Origin: Aplidium turbinatum
Lineage: Eukaryota; Chordata; Ascidiacea; Aplousobranchia; Polyclinidae
Length of the DNA stretch: 64,000 nucleotides
Reading direction: 5' to 3'
Assembly: GCA_918807975.1 (NCBI GenBank)
Contig: OU964922.1
Coordinates: 22,246,329 to 22,310,328 of the forward strand
Below the pieces are notes generated by a model. That model did not search any database and was not told the origin of the DNA. It was given only the letters and a program-made list of their open reading frames with translations. A program made the position numbers and the translations under genes. Of this stretch, positions 48,601 through 61,081 are shown piece by piece (positions within the stretch are counted from its first letter, which is position 1; each line of letters opens with the position of its first letter).

Positions 48601-51600
48601 TTCAGAATGACCATGGTGGCACAAGGTATGTGCTGCATAGAAAATTCGCCACTTTTACCAAGATGAGCATTGAGTGCCATTCCAAGCCTGACGCAGATGG
48701 TGCTGTGTTTCGGTACACTCATCTAGGTAGGTGAATTTTTCGTACTGTTTCTATGGATTTTTTGTATTTAAGCAACAGGCGTACTACGCGATCAAAAATA
48801 AACAAAATTGCTCCTGCTTTTCTCATCACGGTCATTTGTTGTTACTGCACTCGAAATATTATTATAATTTAAGCAGTCAGCTTTGCCAAGAAATTAGTTT
48901 CTCGGGGTCGCCTAATTGCTTGTAACTGTAATTACATTAGGAATGCACACCTGATAGGTCGCGCAACAATTTCTTCCAACGATTTTTGATTAATTGCGTC
49001 GACTTGTTAAATAGGGACACCGAAGATGCACCTCTTTCCTTATATGTGGTTGATTTTTCGTCTGTGAACTTAGGCAACATTTGTCTCACGGTATTTTTGT
49101 CTTTTTTTTTTGTTTTGAAACGAACAAAAAAACATGCCGCTTGCAGTCTGCATTCCTCGAAGAAATTTTGTCTGCAATTAACATTATTTTGTAGAGTACA
49201 CGCGACAAAATCTTAACAATTTCTTCGCTTTTTCAGAATCCACTTTTATTCTTGAAGACCCCAATGATCCAACGAGTCCGACTGTGTTTGGAATATTCAC
49301 CATGCCAACGTAAGTCATTGCCAATAACAATAGGCCTGTTCTATTTTTCAGTTGTTTTTTGCTGAACCCACAAAATTTGGTTTATTGCTCTCTAAACAAA
49401 GCAATTCTTCTTAAAGTCAGACTTTAAAAATAGAAACATTGTTTCTAGAGCAAAAACAAATAGAAGCTTTTGAGAATTTCTATGTGGAAATATTTAAACG
49501 CCTTATTGGCATAAAAGTTGATGTTTAGTTTAAACGTTCGCTGGTAATGTTCTTGATCACCGCAGCTTGTTTTTATTGATTTTTTAAGAATTCAGCTTCC
49601 AATTATTACTCAGTTGTATATGTAAGATTCCAATCGCCGACCTAGATAAGATCAGATATTTACAAAGATATTGCAATCCAGTGTAAATATTGCTAGCCAC
49701 CAATACGTTCGTGCAACATCAAGTTTAAGCAAATACGCGTCGTGATTTGTTTTAAATCTAACTCTTGAACTTATTTCTTTGCCATGTAAAATAATGGCAG
49801 TGTTGTTGAATCTGTTTTATTTCTAGCATTAAAAGTTGATATCTTCCAACAAGCACTTAGACATGAAAATTTTAGTCATGACTTATATAAAAATATCCTT
49901 TTAATTTTCAACAGCGGAGCAATCGCCGGAACTGCTGTGTGCGCGTTCAACATGAGCGAAGTGAAAAGGTCACTTGCGACCAACCAGTACTGGAACAGGC
50001 AGCAAATGCAACGCGGTCCGAAATCGAACTTTACCGGCATGAAAGAATGGGAGCCTGGCAATTGTGTGGGGGAGACAAGAGATCTTAGCCATTCCAGGTG
50101 GGTTTCTTGCATTTATATTTGTTTCTTTGGCCACAAATTAAGGTACAATGAAAAGAGTTTTATTAAGTTGTACCGCAACCACAGCTGTGCAAATGTCTGA
50201 TGGTTTCATTTTATGCTTAACTTCTTCACGACCAGTTATATTTATAAGTTGTAATATTGCTTTTATAAGCTGTTTCATCCATATCGTGCATAAATAGCAA
50301 ATATATAGCCTGATTGCGTAATATGTGCTCGCTTTTATCCTCGAACATCTTTGAAAAACATTGTTCGACAAATGTTTCTTTGATCATTTTCATGATTACA
50401 AGTTGGTTTGAAATCGTGCATACAATTTGGATAAACAAGCTGTTTTGGTATGTGTTTAAGAATTTCCTAATAATGCGTGTTGCAATGCAAAATGTCAGAA
50501 TACCATTTTCTTTCTTCACTCCACCTTTATATTTGTTACATAAATTCAACGTCAATGAGTCTTTTTCCAACACAATGTGCAACTAAAACAAGTTTTTGAC
50601 AATGTTTATATTTTCAACATGCGCGCACAAAAGTTCTGATTAATTTGTTTGCCTTCATCTGTTTGATAAAAAGTTTCGGGAGTTAGTTTTATGATCGGCA
50701 TTTCTGATAAACTTCCTCATAGGTCTTCACAGCCGATCATTGTTACGATGTAATTAACATTTTTAACTTCCATTCTTTAAAAAGTCGACAAACAATTTCA
50801 ATTTTCTTTTAATTAGCAACTTTTTTATCGGAATTTGCAAAATTGCATAACCAAACCTGTACTTAGTGGGGTTCTCAAAGTCAAGTACTTGCGGGAACAA
50901 CATAAATTTTGAATTGGCACGGAAGTGCTACGGCACCAAGTGTCTGCACAGCAAGATACCCGTTCTACTTTTTAAAGAGACGTTCTCATCAAAGTAGCAA
51001 TTGTCGCTGTTATATCTTGAACAAGATTATCCTCGTTATAATGTAGCTAAAAAAAAGCAAGCGGCTTTAATTAACCAGAATAACGTAGTGCTGCAGATTA
51101 ACAAACATTTTTCGGTTCTTCCAGCGTTGTGTTGCGACAGTGTTTGTAATTTTTTTTTCAAATTAATTTAAATCAGCTGATCAAGCATTCTAAATATAAA
51201 AATCCATGCAAAATTGTATAACCAAAATATCTCCAACATTTTGAAATCAAAATTCCCACATCGCTTCACATAAAGGCACCGAAATGGGATCGTCATAGCA
51301 ACGCAATGCTAGATGATAAACTTTCATTAAATAAATTCTTTAACCTGAAAACATGTAGGCCATAACGTCACCATAGACATATGAAACTCAAAATCGAATT
51401 GTATTTTATAATAACCACGTGTCACGATACGCAGCGCACACGTTTGAAACAATGTAATGATGAAATCGATGATTATTTCTAACTCTTCTCAGCATGATGT
51501 CTGTCAACGTAGTATAATTTGATATAAAGAAGCATGACCAGCAACATAGTTGACGCAATATCTTCCATGAAAAAATAACCCAAATATATGCAAAAAGTTG

Positions 51601-54600
51601 CTAAGTCGGCATGACGTCCAGATCATTTACATTTTATAGTTGGTCTGTATCTTTGTCTATAAGGTCGAACAAAAAACGTGTATGTAAGAAACTCAGTATA
51701 GCTTCACGTTACGTGGACGTAGAGCTATACGTCGGATTTGCTGTATCATGCACTGCGCTTGTTACTGCATAGTCTCTTACATAAAAAAGCGTTTGTGCAA
51801 AAACGAGGAAATATTCTTTCTGGCAAAGCACAAAAAATAAAAGAAGAAAATGAATTTCTTGTAAATAAATAGAAATTAGCAAATGCCGAATATTCAAATA
51901 GAATATTTTTTGTCTTGTTAAAAAAACGCCACGATTCAACAATAATATCTAAATGAGCCGTCTTGGTTTTTTTACAGGCTGTCCTTTAGTGAAAAGCACC
52001 CTGTAAAGTTTGGCAGCATTTATCCTTCGTTTGATCGACCTCACTATCAAGAAGCCGGCATCAGATACAGACACATTGTGGTAGACCAAGTATCAAGCGA
52101 AAAAAGTGCTTTTGGAAGAGCTGTAACTGTTCTTTACATGATAACGAGTAAGTTTTTTTTGAAGAAAGTAGCCTAATTGTATTGATTTGGTACTGGCTGA
52201 ACATCATAGTTTTCGATATAAGTCTTCCAGTTTTTGCAGAAACACGATAAAGTTATCAAACACAATCATTACCGATTTAAAATAAAAAGAAAGAAGTTAA
52301 ATAAATTACAGTATATCTCTTCGTTTTCAGACTATGGTCTATTGAAACGAGTTGTCCACGAGGCATCTGATCCTCCCCGGTCTTGGACTTTACCGGATGT
52401 TCAAATCGAAGTTCAAGTTGGGCAGGTAACTTACAACTTCAGGCACAAATATTGACATTTTTAAACTTAAATGTATGTATTCATAATCATATGCAAAAAG
52501 TTTGCAATATTTTGTTGTTTTTGAAACTGTGATGTCACCTTTCAATACCTTGTTACGAAATGTTAAACTATTCCTTTGCAGTTGGCTAAAAACGAATGTG
52601 TGATCGACATGGTCATCACTGGAAACCATCTGCATGTGATCACAAACCGAACGATAACTCAGCTCCCGTTGGCGGCCTGTTCTTTGTACACAACTTGTCA
52701 GCAATGCCAAGATGCCGCAGATCCTTACTGCGCTTTATCAAGGACCGGCGTTTGCGAATCTGTTTCCGGCAAAAGGTGAGATTAAATAGAAATTAACTGC
52801 TTCAACTTGTTTTTGTAACATAAAGAAAGTGGACATGTTATTTGGCCAGTGGCTCACTGTGTGATTTGAGAAACTGGGTAGACGGATATGTAGGACATGT
52901 TCGTATTAGTTTAAATACAAGGTTTGTGAAGAATTCCAAAACTTAATAGGAATTTTAAAATGTGAGGTGTGGCATCGATACTTAATGTTTGCGTCGATCA
53001 GCTAATTCTAACCCTTTTACCCCTTTTTCCGCTATGAAAAAAACAGATACAATCACGCAGAGATAATCATGGTATTCCATCACGTATGTCTTCATTTAGT
53101 GAGGCTAGACTGGCAATTGAAAAATCTCAATTGCTTTTCTTGTGGTCGGTTGCTTGTTCGTTTTGTTGTGACATGTCAATGAGTTTACTGGAAGGCATTC
53201 TTGGCTTTGACACAACCATTACTTATTTTAAATCTTTTTTTACAGCCCAGCCGAAATTGCTGACATTTCTAATTACGAAGTTGTTTGTCCACAAAACCCA
53301 ACGCCGCCAATTGAGGGTAAGTGTAAAATGTGGTTGTAAGTTATATACTTTCGAATACTTACATCGGTCATCTAACAGATTTTAAAATAGTCTACTAGGA
53401 ATATAGTAGTAGTCCTTTTATTTAACTTATTAAAACATGAAACAGGTTACCGTATTGAGAGTAAAACATTTTTATTTACATGTATGTCTAGCAACAGTCG
53501 GTTAGTTCAACCCATTAAAGTAAAATTTAATTTACTGGTATCTTAATATCATTGCAACTAACCTTATCATAAAAAACGCTTTCGGCATAACTTCATCTAT
53601 TTAACTCTTCAATGTTTGTATCTGTTCAGTTCAACAAGTGGATTCCACAATTCCAGACATGACACTTGATAGAAATGACAGTATGAAAGTGTTGGCAAGC
53701 TTGATGCAACAGCAAGTCCAGAAAATAGAAAGCTGCAACGTAAAGATGCTGCAACAAAATGACACAATCCGAAATTTAACCATGCAGATCGAGAAGACAT
53801 CACGTGATGCGCAGGAACGTAAATCAGCGCGAGATTATACCTCGGCCCAACTGAACGTTTGCCGCCGGCAAAGGAACTACGTTCTCCGTAAAGCGGCTGA
53901 ACTTTCATCCGAGGTCGAGCGAAGAATGACCAGGGAACAATACGACAAGGAAGTCAGAAAATTGAGACAGACCAGTGCTCTCACCGACCGATTGCTACAC
54001 CGGCGCCGTCAACAAATATATAATCTAACCAACCAGGTCAATGGCTGCTACAACGAACTGCAAACTGCACATAGACGTATCGTCACATTGAATAGCACTT
54101 GTGAAACCGAAAAACAAGAAGCTGTGAAATCCGTCAGTGCAGCAATGAAAAGTAAGTTGATCGAATTTTACCTTTAAAACAATGGCTTCATTATTTTTCT
54201 TACGTTGTCTGGTTTTTGCTTGTAGGATTATTTTTGATTTGTTTATTTTTTTTTGACCATTTGCATGCTGCTGCTGCATAAAACTTGCTAAAAAGTTTTT
54301 ATCATTTTCATCATGTCATTGACAGTAAAATGATGGCTTTGGCGCATTAATTTGCTTCTCAATTGTCACACTTGCATGCGGTTTCTTTCAGCAATGACAG
54401 CAAAAATGTCCGCCATGCATGATAAAGCGAAAGATAAAGCAGAGGTTCTAACTAACGCACTAAAGAGGACAAGCGAATCATCGGAAGAATGTCAGCTGCG
54501 AAAAAGCTCCATGGCCGGTCAAATTGCTGTCTTGCGCCAAGAGAGCAAGAACAAGTCACAAATGGTGGACAACTTGACCCAAGAAAGAATTAAGCAAGAG

Positions 54601-56185
54601 ACTCTGATTAGCCAGCTGACAGAGCTTCAGAAAGATAATGGTTGGTTTTCTTACAAACTACCATCGTACTTGCATAAGTTGAACACGCTAGCACACAGAA
54701 AAATGTAAATTTTAGAGGAATGTCATCACATTTTTTTATTTGCATATTTATTTTCTGTTGTTTCAAAGGTGGCACACTTCGCAATGCATGGCCACGCTGA
54801 TAGAATTTTTTATATCACCTGTGATTGTCCCAAGCAGTTTTTTTTTGCTTTGCGCTTTTGCAATTTAGATTTAATGCATCGTAAACCTGCTTTTAACTTC
54901 CAATTGCTTGTATGCTCCAAAGTTTTTGTACTGGTTAGAAATTGTTATTGCTTATGTTGGTATACAATGCCTTGGACATCCGAAGTCATTCAACAATTTG
55001 CTACTAAACGGCCTACCGGACAAACTCTACTGAATATACAGCCAATTAAACAAACAATTCCATTTTAGAACAAGAAGACCAGAACTGCAACCAAAATAGT
55101 TGGTTTTTATCAAACGCAACTGGAAATCAGTATCTACTTGGAAAACGACGAGCCAGTTTTGAAGAATCCATGAGGATCTGTCAAGTCCTTGATGCTGAAC
55201 TTGCAATCTTCAAAGATCGAGATGAATTGAGGTAAAATAGTAGGTTACTGGTCATACCGCACGAACCGCGTGCTGCCGAAATACGTTACGATAATAAGAA
55301 CTTCACTTGTGGCATGATTTTGTAGGCACTGCTGATTCAACCCAAATCTTTAGCATGTTATATTTACGTCACAAAACAAACTTTTAGAGCTTCTGTTCTC
55401 AACATGCTTTTTACTTGCAGATACGTTAATAAAGTCATCCGAGCTTTTGAACCCACCAGACATTTCTGGATTGGCCTGACCAAGTATTCCAACAACACTC
55501 TGCAGTGGGTGGACGGGTCAAGGTTGGGTAGAGAAATCAGGCCGTTTCCTGAAACCCAAAGAAGTCGATTCCGAAGAAGGTAAGGTGTTCATTGTTTACT
55601 GGGACATTTCCTTTTTTCTCTTTGTTATAGTTTGTGACAGACTGCTTGTCCGAAACAAGATATGGAATCTTGCAATAATTTCAATCATTTTTACAAAGTT
55701 TTTATTTTGTAGAGTGACATTCTGCACTGAAATAACAGCAAGTTTGAACTGGGGTCTCATCCCGTGCGCCCGTGTGCGACGCCCACTTTGCCTGAAACGT
55801 AAGTTACTATTTATCAACTTTGCTTTTCTAACCGAAGTTTGTTTGACAATGCGAGTTAATTAATAATGAACTAAGCAGTTTTTTTAGTGAAATCAAAATG
55901 AAATCGTGATTGGCAACATCTTTCAGTGTGATGCAAATATATTTTAAAATCAACATAAAAAATATATGAATCCAAAAAAAATTGTCCCCGGATGCGAAGA
56001 CGTTTAGTTTTCAATATAGTTTCTTTTTCACCACCCAGGCGGTTTCCCAATTAAATTCAATTTATCACAACTGTGCTTTAACAAACTTTTTCGTTTTTTT
56101 AGGAGCTCAAACAGTAGTAAGTCCACCGCAGACAGGAAACACGGCAAGACTTGTAGAAGCATCCCCGGTTCGAAAGAACAGTTAA
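45620..56185 (+). CDS. Secreted semaphorin with C-terminal coiled coil and C-type lectin-like domain (complete, 20 exons, 970 aa)
   Basis: Exons: 45620-45674, 46601-46752, 46880-46939, 47063-47170, 47452-47536, 47661-47777, 48071-48237, 48606-48726, 49237-49309, 49915-50097, 51978-52147, 52331-52425, 52582-52775, 53246-53316, 53630-54151, 54392-54640, 55069-55231, 55421-55579, 55713-55798, 56103-56185. All introns are GT-AG, phases match throughout and the sum is 2913 bases. Order: signal peptide MLQVIFSLFSLLSFSFAQ (1-18), Sema about 20-493, PSI 495-545, coiled coil about 555-807, C-type lectin-like fold about 812-943, short tail to 970. I see no transmembrane segment or GPI signal, so it should be secreted. 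Semaphorins bind plexins through the Sema propeller; that role is inferred. There is no Ig domain, unlike most secreted semaphorins. Confidence 0.92.
46385..46415 (+). repeat. Homopolymer T then G run
   Basis: A run of T followed directly by about eleven G in intron 1 of the semaphorin; length is likely to be unreliable in assemblies. Confidence 0.8.
46601..53316 (+). CDS. Sema and PSI domains (exons 2-14)
   Basis: Sema landmarks in order: NRLYTGGVNTICEFD (first blade), CQNNIGVVLASNSSHLYACG with T next (the CGT motif), MENGRWKTPFDP (family GRxPFDP), MVFFREKAEEF, RVATVCVNDHGG, KFATFTKMSIEC, VFGIFTMP, GTAVCAFNM and a run of hydrophobic strands to about residue 493. The PSI domain starts CSLYTTCQQCQDAADPYCAL and continues with GVC and a further VVCP in exon 14; cysteine spacing is normal. 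The insertion loop that follows the fifth blade in most semaphorins is short. These match the family well enough that the call does not depend on a search, but the class cannot be assigned. Confidence 0.93.
53630..54640 (+). CDS. Extracellular coiled-coil region (exons 15-16)
   Basis: Exons of 522 and 249 bases, both starting and ending in phase 1, encode about 257 residues rich in Q, K, E, R and L with almost no P or G. The heptad-like run starts near LASLMQQQVQKIESCNVKML. Scattered cysteines (SCN, NVCRR, GCYNE, STCETE, EECQL) could tie chains together. N-linked sites NLT, NST and NKS agree with a secreted location. A long rod here would lift the lectin-like domain away from the Sema propeller and could form trimers or dimers. 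No other semaphorin class I know has such a rod. Confidence 0.85.
55069..56185 (+). CDS. C-type lectin-like domain and tail (exons 17-20)
   Basis: Landmarks: NSWFLSNATGNQYLLGKRRA, then SFEESMRICQVLDAELAIFK with EL near the end of helix 2, RHFWIGLTKY (the WIGL core), LQWVDGS, then VTFCTEI and NWGLIPCARVRRPLCLK. The four conserved fold cysteines are present (RIC, TFC, IPC, LCL). The calcium-dependent sugar motifs (EPN or QPD, and WND) are absent, so sugar binding of the classical kind is unlikely. A basic stretch RSRFRRR at the exon 18/19 junction resembles a furin site. Exons 17-19 together begin and end in phase 1. The tail is 27 residues, polar. Confidence 0.88.
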
Positions 56186-58346
56186 AATGGCAAGATGAGT
56201 TATTGGATAACACGAGGAAGCAGCACGCGGGATTTGTTCTGACAAAGAGCTCAACGCGGCATCTGCACATGCAAAGCACTTACACAAAACGAAAGACGTC
56301 TAGTTGAGATAGGATTGATTACAGCAACTACTGTAGTTGCTGAAGGATGTTGTAAAGTTGCTTTGAAATACTTCAGTTACACCAAAAATACGTTTTTGTT
56401 TGCCCACTTGTCTTTCAAAACACAAAATTGTTTGCTGCGTATAAAAGTACGAAAGTTTTGTTTTGACTGCATCGTTATTCCCTTTTAAATACAAATTGTT
56501 TATTTTTTCTCTACCCTTACCTATTTCCAGATCTATTGAACCTGAATGCAAACAAATTTAGGCTACAGTAGGCCCTCGTATAATTTTGAGCGCATTCAAT
56601 GCGTTTACTGTTGCACATGCGATTTATCTTCGATTGTTGTTTATTCCATTTGCACATTGACATATTTTACAGGAATCTAGTAAATGTAATATGTCCGTTA
56701 TTTAACTCTATATTGTATCAAACATTTTGACTTTTGCTTTCTGAATCTGATACCCACTCAGCGATGAGAGTCTGCAGTCACTTAAGTAGTTCTTCTAACA
56801 AAGCGGTGTTAATTGCTGTACAACTGTCAAGTTGCATTGCTAATTTTTTATTACAAGAGTAAGTTGAACAGAGAAATAAAGTCAGTCATAAATTCACTTA
56901 CTTTTCCTGCACAGCATCCTGTATGATTTATGTATTTATTCGCGTAAGAAGTTTTTGAGACAATTGCTTTTTCCAGCAAAAGAGATTCCTTAGTTGATAG
57001 TATTTTTTACTTCAGTAAAGTATCTATTCAAGTTGTGCATGTTTGCGTAATATATTTAAAGAAAATCTTTGCAAAAACTGCATATCTATATTACATCTTT
57101 TCGACATCACCGACGCGCAACCTGGCGTTTATTTGTTTATTTATTTAATATACACTTTGAACAAAAAACTTGTTTGGTGTTTGAAAGTGAGTTTTCGTTT
57201 TGTCTGGAGTTGTCAGAAGATAAGAAAAATTGAAAACAAGCAAAATGATTTCAACAGTTTAAGGTAAATATGTTAAATTCAGTCTGATTGCTCTGACATA
57301 ACTTATAATAACTTAACCACAACGAAACTGAATACAGTTCATTAGCCTAGCATGAGGATAATTTTATTTCACAATTTTTATTCGAAAGCGTTTCATTACA
57401 AAATCTAAGTATTTGCGCCTTTGAAGCGGTTTTGCAACTTAAAAAAGTTTAGGCATTGGATACGTTTTAAATCCCTTAAGTGATGTAAGGAAAGAACTTG
57501 AGACGTCGCAAACCTGTTCAACCATTTGCCTGTCACGATCACCGCTTGCCCTACAAATGACCAAGAAACCACTGCCCTTTGATAATGACCATTTATCTTA
57601 ACTTAAAAATAGTTGTTAACAAAAAGAAGAAAATTCGAAGCTTCGTAGACGATACGTAAGGCTCAAATTGAAAAGCTGATTTTCTAATTACCTGAAAAGC
57701 TAAAATCACCTGTCGTTTCTGAGCAGAACAGAAATGTCATTTCACGCTCCTGCACTAATTGCAGTAAAACATGCAAACATGCTAAAAATAAAAGGTCACG
57801 ACAATACATCTCCTCTGGTAGGATGGTTTGACATTTACGAATATTTGCAAACGGTAAAGTGATTGCTTTGAGGAGCTTTCGCTACAAAATCGAAATGCTC
57901 GAAAATGTAGAAACTACTGTAGAAAGTGCGTGTGCAACAGTTTTACAGCAACATCCACTTTGATGGAAAGCAGTTATTCACAAAAACTAGAATGAGGGCT
58001 TTTTTTGCAAGTGGCTATACTTCATAAGAAACCAAGGTTTAACCTAATGGATGCCAGACACAAATGGCAGTGTCCGTGAGTTTTCTAGAAGAATGCTTAT
58101 GTTACAACAACCTTTGCTATCGTAACATCCCGTTGTTGTTGAGGATGCAAGATCTCGAGTTCCAACGGCGCCTTTGCATGCGTTTAATTTCTCTGACGCA
58201 AGTGGTTGTGACTTTAAATGTTTAAATGATCGATAACCGTACCATCAAGCTATTATGTTTCAATAAATTAAGAAGAGTTACTTTACAACAGAAATTTTGA
58301 AATCAACTTAAAAAAACAGTTTCTCTGAAGAAGTATGTTTGATGGG
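56186..58346. other. 3' untranslated and intergenic sequence
   Basis: Probable 3' UTR to about 56900, then AT-rich sequence. ACAGTAGGCCCTCGTATAAT at 56565 resembles a pogo-type transposon end without a visible partner. No gene seen. Confidence 0.5.
56875..56880 (+). promoter_or_regulatory. Candidate poly(A) signal of the semaphorin
   Basis: AATAAA about 690 bases after the stop at 56185, followed by a TTCACTTACTTTTCC tract. No earlier clear AATAAA was noted in the 3' region. Confidence 0.5.
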
Positions 58347-59463
58347 TTGGTTGGTTTTGAATCATCTTCGGACTGACAAATCCTTGATAGGTTATTTCTG
58401 GTAGTTTTGCAATCTTGTAGAGTGTAGACTGTAGAGTAGGGTGGCTCGTTTTTGAACTTTTTTTAAAATTCTTTCGGGGTAGTGGGGAAATGGTGCCAAT
58501 GAGTGAGAAAACAATCATGACAAAATTTGAGATTTGTAAAAAAATTGTCTTCAGCCTCCTCATGGGGCCCAAAAATTGAGAAATGGGGTCAAAAACGCAA
58601 TATTTTTCAAAAATATTTTTAGTTTGAGTAGATACAATATTGTTTAGATATATCTAATTAACCTAAGAAAAAAAAATTGGAGTCATTTGAACTATTCCTT
58701 CAGCTTCCTCACAGCTTCTGAAAATTTCCATTTTGCTGAAAATTTCGCATTTTTGTGGGTGGTTACATGATACATAATTGCGTTAGACATTTTGCCAGCT
58801 TTAAAACGTCATTGTATTTCTCTTTATAGACTTGCTCTGAGCTGTTGCGTCATTTTTTTAATGAAATTGGGTTAATTTGGTAGGAAAAAGTGACGTCTTT
58901 TATTTGAATTTATGTCACTGACGAAGTTTGTAGTTATGTAACCACAAACAAAAATGCGAAATTTTCAGGAAAATGGAAATTTTTAGAAGCTGTGAGGAAG
59001 CTGAAGGAATACTTCAAATGACTTCAATTTTGTTTTTAGGTTATTTAGATATATCTAAACAATATTGTATCTACCCAAACTAAAAATATTTTTGAAAAAA
59101 ATTGCGTTTTTGACCCCATTTTTCGATTTTTGAGCCCCATGAGGAGGCTGAAGACAATTTTTTACTAGTCTCAAATTTTGTCATGATTGTTTTCTCACTC
59201 ATTGGCACCATTTCCCCACTACCCCGAAAAAATTAAAAAAAAAAGTTCAAAAACGAGCCACTTTACTGTAGAGGCTCTTAACGCAGGGCCGATTTACGGA
59301 GATTGGCAGAGTGAAGTTTCCGATTGTTAAAGTGATGTTGCCGCGGAATTATTCCATTCACTAGATGCCGCTGAATGGAGAGCAGTCCTAAAATGCGTTG
59401 CTCAAGCGCACACCCCGAGAGTCGAACCAGCGCCGCGCACGTAACCACTGAGCTAACGGTTCT
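58347..59463 (-). repeat. tRNA-derived SINE, family B, copy 2, split by an inserted element
   Basis: The 3' part (58347-58428) and the body with tRNA head (59266-59463) match family B; the element at 58437-59265 lies between them. The break falls in the CTTGTAGAGGCTC part of the SINE. The head region reads GTCGAACCAGCGCCGCG on the plus strand. Confidence 0.85.
58437..59265. mobile_element. Long-inverted-repeat DNA element (hAT-like MITE), 829 bp, inserted in a SINE
   Basis: The ends TAGGGTGGCTCG and CGAGCCACTTTA are inverted, flanked by the 8-bp duplication CTGTAGAG at 58429-58436 and 59266-59273. The inverted arms go on for about 300 bases (for example AATGGTGCCAATGAGTGAGA and its complement, and TAGATATATCTAA) around an asymmetric core of about 200 bases. 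No coding frame. A YA...G start plus an 8-base duplication suggests hAT. Confidence 0.88.
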
Positions 59464-59879
59464 CAAATATGTCTCTCCATTGTAAAGAATGAAAAGAACT
59501 AGCCTGCGGTAGTCTACTCGCCAAGACAGTGCTACTTTAAGAAAAAACATGCCAGATTTTTCTTTTAATTTCAAGCAAAACTGATACTTTTAAGTGCTGG
59601 TAACTCAAAACTAAGTTAAATTTTGGTCCCAATTTTCTGGTGCAATCTCCATCAGATCCCTCACCAACCTATTTTTCTTTTTCGGACTCAAGCTTTTGCA
59701 TTGTCTATTTTCTTTTAGGACATTTTTCTTTTTTGAAAACTCAGCTGTCCCTCTTAAGTTTTTTTTAGATCCGCTACTTGACTCCCTTTTCAAACACTGA
59801 ATGAATGGCAACCTTGCATCCCTTTATGTTTTAAGATACAAACACAATCACGTCAGACACCTGGAGACACCCCCACAGA

Positions 59880-59945
59880 CCTATCCAGGAAGGTTGAGAG
59901 AGAAGAATTTGGACCCGGTACCAATGAGATCCCCTGGCTCACTAA
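59880..59945 (+). repeat. Dispersed repeat, copy 1 (inverted partner at 61400-61470)
   Basis: GGTTGAGAG.. then CCCGGTACCAATGAGATCC is matched in complement near 61415-61465 (GGATCTCATCGGTACCGGG). A third, poorer copy may be at 61000-61060. Family unknown. Confidence 0.5.
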
Positions 59946-60598
59946 TAAAGGCACTTTTAAGAAAAATGCAACATAGACCTATCCAAAGGTTAGGTATTTT
60001 ATCAAAAATTTTCGAAGGATCTCCCAGACTCCTCTTCGGGTGCTTCGCTTTCTATGACTCCTACACTCCTACAGGGTTATTGATATGTGCAAAAATACTC
60101 ATTCCCCCTAAATTTTGTGTTGGCTACGCCTCTGGCGTAGATATATTGAGGTAAAGGAAAAAGTAGAAAGATCTGCTCACGAATGTGACGGTGATACATG
60201 ATCGAAGCAACAGACACAAGCAGCTGAAGCTGTGGATTCTTCACTTTAATAACTCTTTCGCGTCACAAAACGAAGATAATCATCCTATGTCAAGACAGTA
60301 AGTATAATCTATCCCATTAGTTGCATTGCATGCATTGTAAAATCATTCGTAGGCCTATGTCTAATCAGGTTCCGATATAGAAATTTTCACGTTTCAGAAA
60401 AAAGACGCAACTTCAGTGCAAACAAGCAGTTTCTTGTACCACGCAGTAACCTAGACCAGTGTATATTATAGGTTAAATCGATGATTGCATTCATAAGTGT
60501 CGCTATTTATCATGATTTATTTGTTTTGTCTCTATGCAGGTCTGCTGGTCTTCTTTCACATACCCTAATCTTCTCCTATTCCTTTCGTAACAGCAAAT

Positions 60599-60881
60599 CC
60601 GCCCCATTAACTCAGTGGTTACGCGCCGGCTCAAGATCACGCGGCGCTAGTTCGACTCTCGGGGTGTGCGCTTAAGCAGCGCATTTCAGGACTACTCTCC
60701 ATTCAGCGGCACTTAGTGAATGGAATAATTTCACGGCAACAAGACTTCAACAATCGGAAAACTTTATTCTGTCAATCTCGGTAACCGGCCCTGCGTCAAG
60801 AGCCTCTACAAGTATGCAAAACTACCAAGAATAACCAATCAAGGCTTTGTCAGTCCGAGGATAAAGATTCAAAACCAACCG
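60599..60881 (+). repeat. tRNA-derived SINE, family B, copy 3 (best preserved)
   Basis: Reads head to tail: ACTCAGTGGTTACGCG (A-box region), AGTTCGACTCTCGGGG (B box), GTGTGCGCTTAAGCAGCGCA, the body CATTCAGCGGCACTTAGTGA and CAATCTCGGTAACCGGCCC, and the tail AAGAGCCTCTACAAGT...CAGTCCGAGG. It serves as the reference for the other copies. Confidence 0.88.
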
Positions 60882-61081
60882 AATCTCTTTCATCTCAAAA
60901 CCCAACGTTTTGTTTCGTCCCCTTCCTCTCCCACGAAACTATCGATCACTCTGTTCAACAATTTCTTGCATCGTAAAGCAACTAGCATTGACAGTGGGGA
61001 CGAGGGGTACTTTTGGACCCGAGATGATTTTCAGGGCCGTAACCTTTCAAGGAGGTCCGGGAACTTGAAAACACTACCACG

